DNA of 18,446 nucleotides from an uncultured Veillonella sp. (lineage in GTDB: Bacteria > Bacillota > Negativicutes > Veillonellales > Veillonellaceae), in NCBI GenBank assembly GCA_902478055.1, contig CABSJL010000023.1, forward strand, positions 1-18,446, read 5' to 3'. Positions 14,202 through 18,446 of the stretch are shown one piece after another. Position 1 is the stretch's first letter. Each line of letters begins with the position of its first letter. Below the pieces are notes generated by a model. The model was not told where the DNA came from and searched no databases. It saw nothing but the letters and a program-made list of their open reading frames with translations. A program made the translations under genes and the position numbers.

Positions 14202-17200
14202 CTATCGTTTAGGAGCATCTTGAACGCGAAGCAAGCAGTCGCCAGATTCGATACGGCTACCTTCACGAACTAGAATTTCTTCTACGATACCATCGATAGG
14301 AGCTGTAATTGTTGTTTCCATCTTCATCGCTTCTGTAACGATTAATGGTTCACCTTTAACTACAGATTGACCATTCTTAACGAGGATCTTAACAACAGAA
14401 CCGGACAATGTAGCACCGATTTCGCCAGGATTAGATTCGTCTGCTTTACGACGAACAACACCAGTAGTCTTAGCATGTTTATCATGAACTTTAATGCCAC
14501 GAGGTTGACCGTTGAACTCGAACAATACGATACGGTTACCATCTTCATCAGGATCAGATACACCATTCATCTTAATAATCAATGTTTTACCTTTTTCGAT
14601 AGTTACTTGGATTTCTTCACCACGCTTCATACCGAAGAAGAATGTTGGAGTATCGAGTACAGATACATCGCCAAAATCTTTTACAAATTTATTGTAATCT
14701 TGGTATACCTTAGGATATAAGCAGTATGCGCTAATATCTTCATCAGTTGTATTAGCACCCATTTCGCTTAATTCATGACGAACATGTTCAAAGTCTGTTG
14801 GAGGTAATACTGCACCAGGACGAACTGTAATTGGTTTTGCACCTTTTAAGATGATTTTTTGTAACTCTTCAGGGAAACCTTGGTATGGAGTGCCAAGACG
14901 ACCTTCAAAGAATTCTACTACGGATTGAGGGAAGTCTAATACATCGCCTTTTTCGTAAATATCTTTTTCAGTCAAGTTGTTTTGTACCATGTACAATGTC
15001 ATGTCACCTACAACTTTAGAGGATGGAGTTACTTTAATGATATCACCAAACATCATATTTACTTGATGATATACTTTTTTGATATCATTCCAACGATCAC
15101 CAAGGCCTACCATCTTAGCTTGTTGTTGCAAGTTGGAGTATTGGCCACCTGGCATTTCATGTTGATATACTTCAGTGTTAGGGTATGCTTCTGCTTTATC
15201 TACACCTTTGTAGTATGGACGAATGCTACCAAAGTAATGAGACATTTCTTCCATGTAGTCAATGTTCATGTCAGGTTGACGGTCATGGCCACTCAAAGCA
15301 TAGTACATAGAGTTCATGCTAGGTTGAGATGTGCCATTAGCAAATGCAGAGTATGCCAAGTCGATAACGTCTACACCAGCATCTACAGCACGACCATAAG
15401 AGTAGATAGCATTGCCAGAACCTTCATGAGTATGTAAATGAATTGGCACTGTTACAGCATCTTTTAATGCAGATACAAGATTATAAGCTGCTTGAGGTTT
15501 TAAAAGACCTGCCATATCTTTGATAGCAATAATATTAGCACCCGCTTTTTCAAGCTCTTTAGCCATATTTACATAGTAACCTAAATTGTATTTAGGACGG
15601 CTACTATCAAGAATATCACCTGTATAGCACAATGCTACTTCAGCAATTTTATTTTGTGCACGTACTTCATCAATAGCTACATGCATATTATCAAGGCTAT
15701 TTAAGCTATCAAATACACGGAATACATCAATGCCGTTTGTAGCAGCACGTTGGATAAATTGACGAACTACATTATCTGGATAAGATGTGTAACCTACTGC
15801 ATTGGCACCGCGAATCAACATTTGAAGCAATGTATTTGGTACTTCACGACGGAACATGCGTAAGCGTTCCCATGGATCTTCATGTAAGAAGCGATAGGAT
15901 ACGTCGAATGTAGCACCGCCCCAGCACTCTAATGAGAATAAGTTAGGAACACCTTTCGCAGCATGACCAGCTACGCGTGCCATATCAATTGTACGTAGAC
16001 GTGTAGCAAACAAGGATTGATGAGCATCACGCCATGTAGTATCTGTAAAGAATACTTGTTTTTGGTCAGATAACCATTTACTGAAGCCTTCTGGACCTAA
16101 TTCATCAAATTTTTGTTTTGTACCAGCTGCAGGAGATACATCTAAATTAGATGGCATTTGAATTGGTTCAAAATCAGGTACTTCTTGAGGGCCCGCACCA
16201 GAGTAACCATTGATTGTTACGTCTGCAATGTAACGCAATAATTTAGTACCGCGGTCACGGTCAGGTTTCAATTCGAATAATTCTGGATGATCTTCGATGA
16301 AGTTAACAGTGTAGTTACCGCTTTGGAATTCAGGATGTTCAAGAACGTTAATCAAGAAGTGAATATTTGTTTTAACGCCACGAATACGGAATTCTTTCAA
16401 GCAACGAAGCATTTTACGAATAGTTTCTTCATTGTTAGGACCAAATGCAGTTGCTTTTACAAGTAAGGAATCATAGTAAGGTGTTACTACGGCACCTGTG
16501 AAAGCATTACCAGAGTCTAAGCGGATACCAAAGCCACCGGAGCTACGATATGCCAAGATTTTACCTGTATCAGGCATGAAGTTATTTTTAGGATTTTCTG
16601 TAGTGATACGACATTGAATTGCAGTACCTTTACAAGGAACTTCATCTTGTGCAGGAATGCCTACTTCTGGGCTATGTAAGTCATAACCTTCAGCAATACG
16701 GATTTGAGAATGAACAATATCAATATCTGTAATCATTTCTGTTACAGTATGTTCTACTTGGATACGAGGGTTAACTTCGATGAAATAGAAGGAACCATCA
16801 GCAGTTACCAAGAACTCTACAGTACCAGCATTAACGTAGCCTACATTTTTCATGATTTTAACGGCTGCATCACATACGGCTTTACGAGTTTCTAATGGCA
16901 ATGCAAAAGCTGGCGCCATTTCAACAACTTTTTGGTGACGACGTTGTACAGAGCAATCACGTTCATGTAAATGAACTACATTACCATGTTCATCACCAAG
17001 GATTTGTACTTCAATATGTTTAGGTTCAACGATAAGTTTTTCTACATATACATCATCATCGCCAAAAGCAGCTTTTGCTTCAGATTTAGCGCGATCATAT
17101 GCATCACGAAGATCTTCTTTGCGATGAACCTCACGCATACCACGGCCGCCACCGCCATTTACGGCTTTAATCATCAATGGGAAACCATGAGTATTTGCAA

Positions 17201-17648
17201 ATTCTTCTAATTGTTCAAAATCACGCAAAGCCCCATCTGAACCAGGGATCATTGGGATATCTGCCAATTTAGCTTGTGCACGAGCATTAACCTTATCACC
17301 GAACATATTCAAATGTTCTACATGAGGTCCAATGAAAATGATACCTTCTTCACCACAACGACGAGCGAACTCTTCGTTTTCAGATAAGAACCCATAACCT
17401 GGATGGATAGCATCAATATCATGTTCTTTTGCAATACGGATAATATCTTCAATATCAAGATATGCTTCAACTGGTTTTTTACCTTCCCCTACGAGATAGG
17501 CTTCGTCAGCTTGGTTGCGGTGCAAGGATAATGTATCCTCTTTGGAATAAATGGCTACAGTTTTAATACCCATTTCATTACATGCACGGAACACGCGGAT
17601 CGCAATTTCACCACGGTTGGCAACCAATACGGATTTAATTTTTCTCAT
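14202..17648 (-). CDS. pyc: Pyruvate carboxylase, single-chain biotin enzyme
   Basis: Carboxylates pyruvate to oxaloacetate using ATP and bicarbonate. In Veillonella-like lactate fermenters this feeds the malate-fumarate-succinate branch to propionate (family and organism knowledge). The 1148-residue protein has the classic order: biotin carboxylase domain (about 1-450, ATP-grasp GGGGRGM near 165-171, HERDCSVQRRHQK), carboxyltransferase (FFTDTTWRDAHQS onward, with AIKDMAG carrying the active-site lysine), an allosteric/tetramerisation linker, and a C-terminal biotinyl domain with the biotin lysine Lys1109 in EAMKMET. I choose the ATG at 17648 because AGGAGG sits exactly six bases upstream and the protein then opens MRKIKSVLVANRGEIA as the family does. 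The upstream GTG at 17672 would place that ribosome site inside codons. Transcribed alone, between an AT-rich promoter region and a strong terminator. Confidence 0.95.
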   Translation of the reverse strand: MRKIKSVLVANRGEIAIRVFRACNEMGIKTVAIYSKEDTLSLHRNQADEAYLVGEGKKPVEAYLDIEDIIRIAKEHDIDAIHPGYGFLSENEEFARRCGEEGIIFIGPHVEHLNMFGDKVNARAQAKLADIPMIPGSDGALRDFEQLEEFANTHGFPLMIKAVNGGGGRGMREVHRKEDLRDAYDRAKSEAKAAFGDDDVYVEKLIVEPKHIEVQILGDEHGNVVHLHERDCSVQRRHQKVVEMAPAFALPLETRKAVCDAAVKIMKNVGYVNAGTVEFLVTADGSFYFIEVNPRIQVEHTVTEMITDIDIVHSQIRIAEGYDLHSPEVGIPAQDEVPCKGTAIQCRITTENPKNNFMPDTGKILAYRSSGGFGIRLDSGNAFTGAVVTPYYDSLLVKATAFGPNNEETIRKMLRCLKEFRIRGVKTNIHFLINVLEHPEFQSGNYTVNFIEDHPELFELKPDRDRGTKLLRYIADVTINGYSGAGPQEVPDFEPIQMPSNLDVSPAAGTKQKFDELGPEGFSKWLSDQKQVFFTDTTWRDAHQSLFATRLRTIDMARVAGHAAKGVPNLFSLECWGGATFDVSYRFLHEDPWERLRMFRREVPNTLLQMLIRGANAVGYTSYPDNVVRQFIQRAATNGIDVFRVFDSLNSLDNMHVAIDEVRAQNKIAEVALCYTGDILDSSRPKYNLGYYVNMAKELEKAGANIIAIKDMAGLLKPQAAYNLVSALKDAVTVPIHLHTHEGSGNAIYSYGRAVDAGVDVIDLAYSAFANGTSQPSMNSMYYALSGHDRQPDMNIDYMEEMSHYFGSIRPYYKGVDKAEAYPNTEVYQHEMPGGQYSNLQQQAKMVGLGDRWNDIKKVYHQVNMMFGDIIKVTPSSKVVGDMTLYMVQNNLTEKDIYEKGDVLDFPQSVVEFFEGRLGTPYQGFPEELQKIILKGAKPITVRPGAVLPPTDFEHVRHELSEMGANTTDEDISAYCLYPKVYQDYNKFVKDFGDVSVLDTPTFFFGMKRGEEIQVTIEKGKTLIIKMNGVSDPDEDGNRIVLFEFNGQPRGIKVHDKHAKTTGVVRRKADESNPGEIGATLSGSVVKILVKNGQSVVKGEPLIVTEAMKMETTITAPIDGIVEEILVREGSRIESGDCLLRVQDAPKR

Positions 17649-17654
17649 GTATTG

Positions 17655-17660
17655 CCTCCT
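17655..17660 (-). promoter_or_regulatory. Shine-Dalgarno site that sets the pyc start
   Basis: A perfect AGGAGG six bases before the ATG at 17648. Its presence inside the reading frame that would extend to the GTG at 17672 is the main reason for the shorter protein. Confidence 0.85.
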
Positions 17661-17751
17661 ACTAGCTTCCACTAATGTGAACTATCAGCTTTCATTTTTA
17701 TTAATATATGAATATTTCCTATACTTATAGTCAAAACAATATATTTGGAAA

Positions 17752-17774
17752 ACTCATCAAAATTTATGATGAGT
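17752..17774. repeat. Inverted repeat in the pyc upstream region
   Basis: ACTCATCA and TGATGAGT form perfect 8-bp arms around seven bases of AT-rich sequence. The inner ACTCAT/ATGAGT pair occurs again, in opposite orientation, at 17873-17887 (ATGAGT-AAA-ACTCAT). On the minus strand the second arm runs into TTTTCC, so a weak terminator for the upstream aminopeptidase is possible. A regulator site or RNA leader hairpin for pyc fits equally well. Confidence 0.5.
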
Positions 17775-17799
17775 ATAATATTCATAATTACATATAACT

Positions 17800-17828
17800 A
17801 TTATACAATATTTTCCACATATTTAAAG
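17800..17828 (-). promoter_or_regulatory. Candidate promoter for pyc
   Basis: A perfect -10 hexamer TATAAT (17800-17805) on the minus strand has only a weak -35 at 16-17 bp (TTTAAA or CTTTAA). Nearer the gene, TTGACT (17729-17734) is a good -35 but lacks a clean -10 at normal spacing. Either could start pyc transcription. The region is so AT-rich that chance matches are expected. From 17800 the leader would be about 145 bases and would include the 17752-17774 hairpin. Confidence 0.3.
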
Positions 17829-17897
17829 GATTATATTAATTACGAAATCATAAAATACATTATCCGCTGTTCATGAGTAAAACTCATATGTCTTTTA

Positions 17898-17919
17898 TCG
17901 ATGTACATCGAACTAGTTC
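17898..17919. repeat. Two adjacent perfect palindromes after the apeB-like gene
   Basis: TCGATGTACATCGA (17898-17911) and GAACTAGTTC (17910-17919) are perfect palindromes of 14 and 10 bp that overlap by two bases. They begin 14 bases past the aminopeptidase stop. There is no T-tract, so they are not a normal terminator. Protein binding or RNA folding is possible; function unknown. Confidence 0.45.
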
Positions 17920-17933
17920 TATATACTATATAA

Positions 17934-18446
17934 TTAATCACCTAAGAAATGATTCATTAATCGGTTGAGTTGTTCTTGGTCATTGGCCCCCATCAACTCA
18001 CGTGCAGAATGCATTGCCAACAATGGTAAGCCTACATCCATGGTTCTCATCGGCAACATAGCAGATGAAATAGATCCAACTGTAGACCCTCCTGGTATAT
18101 CAGAACGATTTACATAAATTTGGTAGTTTGCCTCAGCTTCATCACACAAACCTTTAACAATGGCAATTGCTCTGGCATCACCGGCATAGGATTGGCTACA
18201 TGCTATTTTTAGAGCCACCCCTTTATTAAGTGTAGGAATATTAGTGATATCATTTTTTTCAGGATAATTTGGATGCAAACCATGTGCTACATCGGAGGAA
18301 ATCATAAATCCTTTTGAAATGAAACTATCCATTTCTTGATTAGAATATCCTAATGCATCATATACTCGTTTAATAAGGTTTGGTAAAAGCATCCCTGCTC
18401 CGCCCTGTTTAGTACGACTCCCTACCTCTTCATTATCAAAGAGAAT
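17934..18446 (-). CDS. apeB: M18 family zinc aminopeptidase, ApeB/DNPEP type, C-terminal part
   Basis: The gene is cut by the right edge of the window. The frame is open to 18446 and codes for 170 C-terminal residues, so the methionine at 18392 is internal and not a start. The visible part begins ILFDNEEVGSRTKQG, the M18 motif with the catalytic glutamate pair (DNEEVGS). It then has SSDVAHGLHPNYPEKND, a hallmark of the ApeB/aspartyl-aminopeptidase branch, SRTKQGG, and AMHSARE with the last zinc-ligand histidine. It should remove N-terminal, perhaps acidic, residues from peptides in the cytoplasm. The full protein in this branch is about 430 residues, so roughly 260 lie outside. No clear intrinsic terminator follows; the gap to pyc is 285 bases of AT-rich sequence with several palindromes. 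It belongs to a different branch from the ApeA type at 4368-5759. Confidence 0.9.
   Translation of the reverse strand: MLFDNEEVGSRTKQGGAGMLLPNLIKRVYDALGYSNQEMDSFISKGFMISSDVAHGLHPNYPEKNDITNIPTLNKGVALKIACSQSYAGDARAIAIVKGLCDEAEANYQIYVNRSDIPGGSTVGSISSAMLPMRTMDVGLPLLAMHSARELMGANDQEQLNRLMNHFLGD

Noticed and set aside
14982..15437. Plus-strand ORF of 151 codons opposite pyc
   Set aside because: Lies entirely antisense to a strongly conserved part of pyruvate carboxylase, has Cys/Phe/Tyr-rich sequence typical of a shadow frame, and has no ribosome site context. The same applies to the other plus-strand ORFs in this window.

Overview
The window looks like chromosomal core sequence from a low-GC diderm Firmicute of the Negativicutes, most likely Veillonella. 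This is inferred from gene content: a complete ADP-heptose/LPS inner-core gene set next to Firmicute-type genes (two M18 aminopeptidases, a single-chain pyruvate carboxylase, nrdR), with AT-rich codon use and AGGAGG ribosome binding sites. Species was not tested by a database search. Every gene I can support lies on the minus strand, so transcription runs from high to low coordinates. I see no rRNA, tRNA, CRISPR array, insertion sequence or prophage gene.

Right end (14202-18446): the C-terminal 170 residues of an M18 aminopeptidase (ApeB/DNPEP type), cut by the window edge. A very AT-rich 285-bp gap full of small palindromes follows, then pyruvate carboxylase (true start probably 17648), closed by a strong intrinsic terminator at 14088-14129.

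Centre (3940-14077): a new transcription unit begins upstream of nrdR, where a palindrome matches the core of the NrdR-box consensus. nrdR is followed by an M19 dipeptidase, gmhA, hldE, hldD, gmhB, two family-9 glycosyltransferases, a DEDDh exonuclease fused to a zinc ribbon, an M18 aminopeptidase (ApeA type) and a 125-residue protein of unknown function. Several junctions are 1-4 bp overlaps typical of translational coupling. GmhA, HldE, GmhB and HldD together convert sedoheptulose 7-phosphate to ADP-L-glycero-D-manno-heptose, and the two GT9 enzymes are the expected users of that donor in LPS core assembly.

Left end (67-3877): an ABC importer operon with its own sigma70-like promoter at 3849-3877. 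It encodes two closely related tandem lipoprotein substrate-binding proteins, one permease and one ATPase, and ends at an intrinsic terminator (104-131). The family is the TrpXYZ-like/ABC_sub_bind group; the substrate cannot be read from sequence. A further promoter at 67-95 points out of the left edge.

I do not see a clearly new biological system. The most useful leads are the NrdR-box-like site heading a heptose operon, the duplicated binding-protein genes with an operator-like palindrome over the promoter, a strong hairpin inside the dipeptidase gene, an A8 tract in hldE, and the uncharacterised 125-residue protein.
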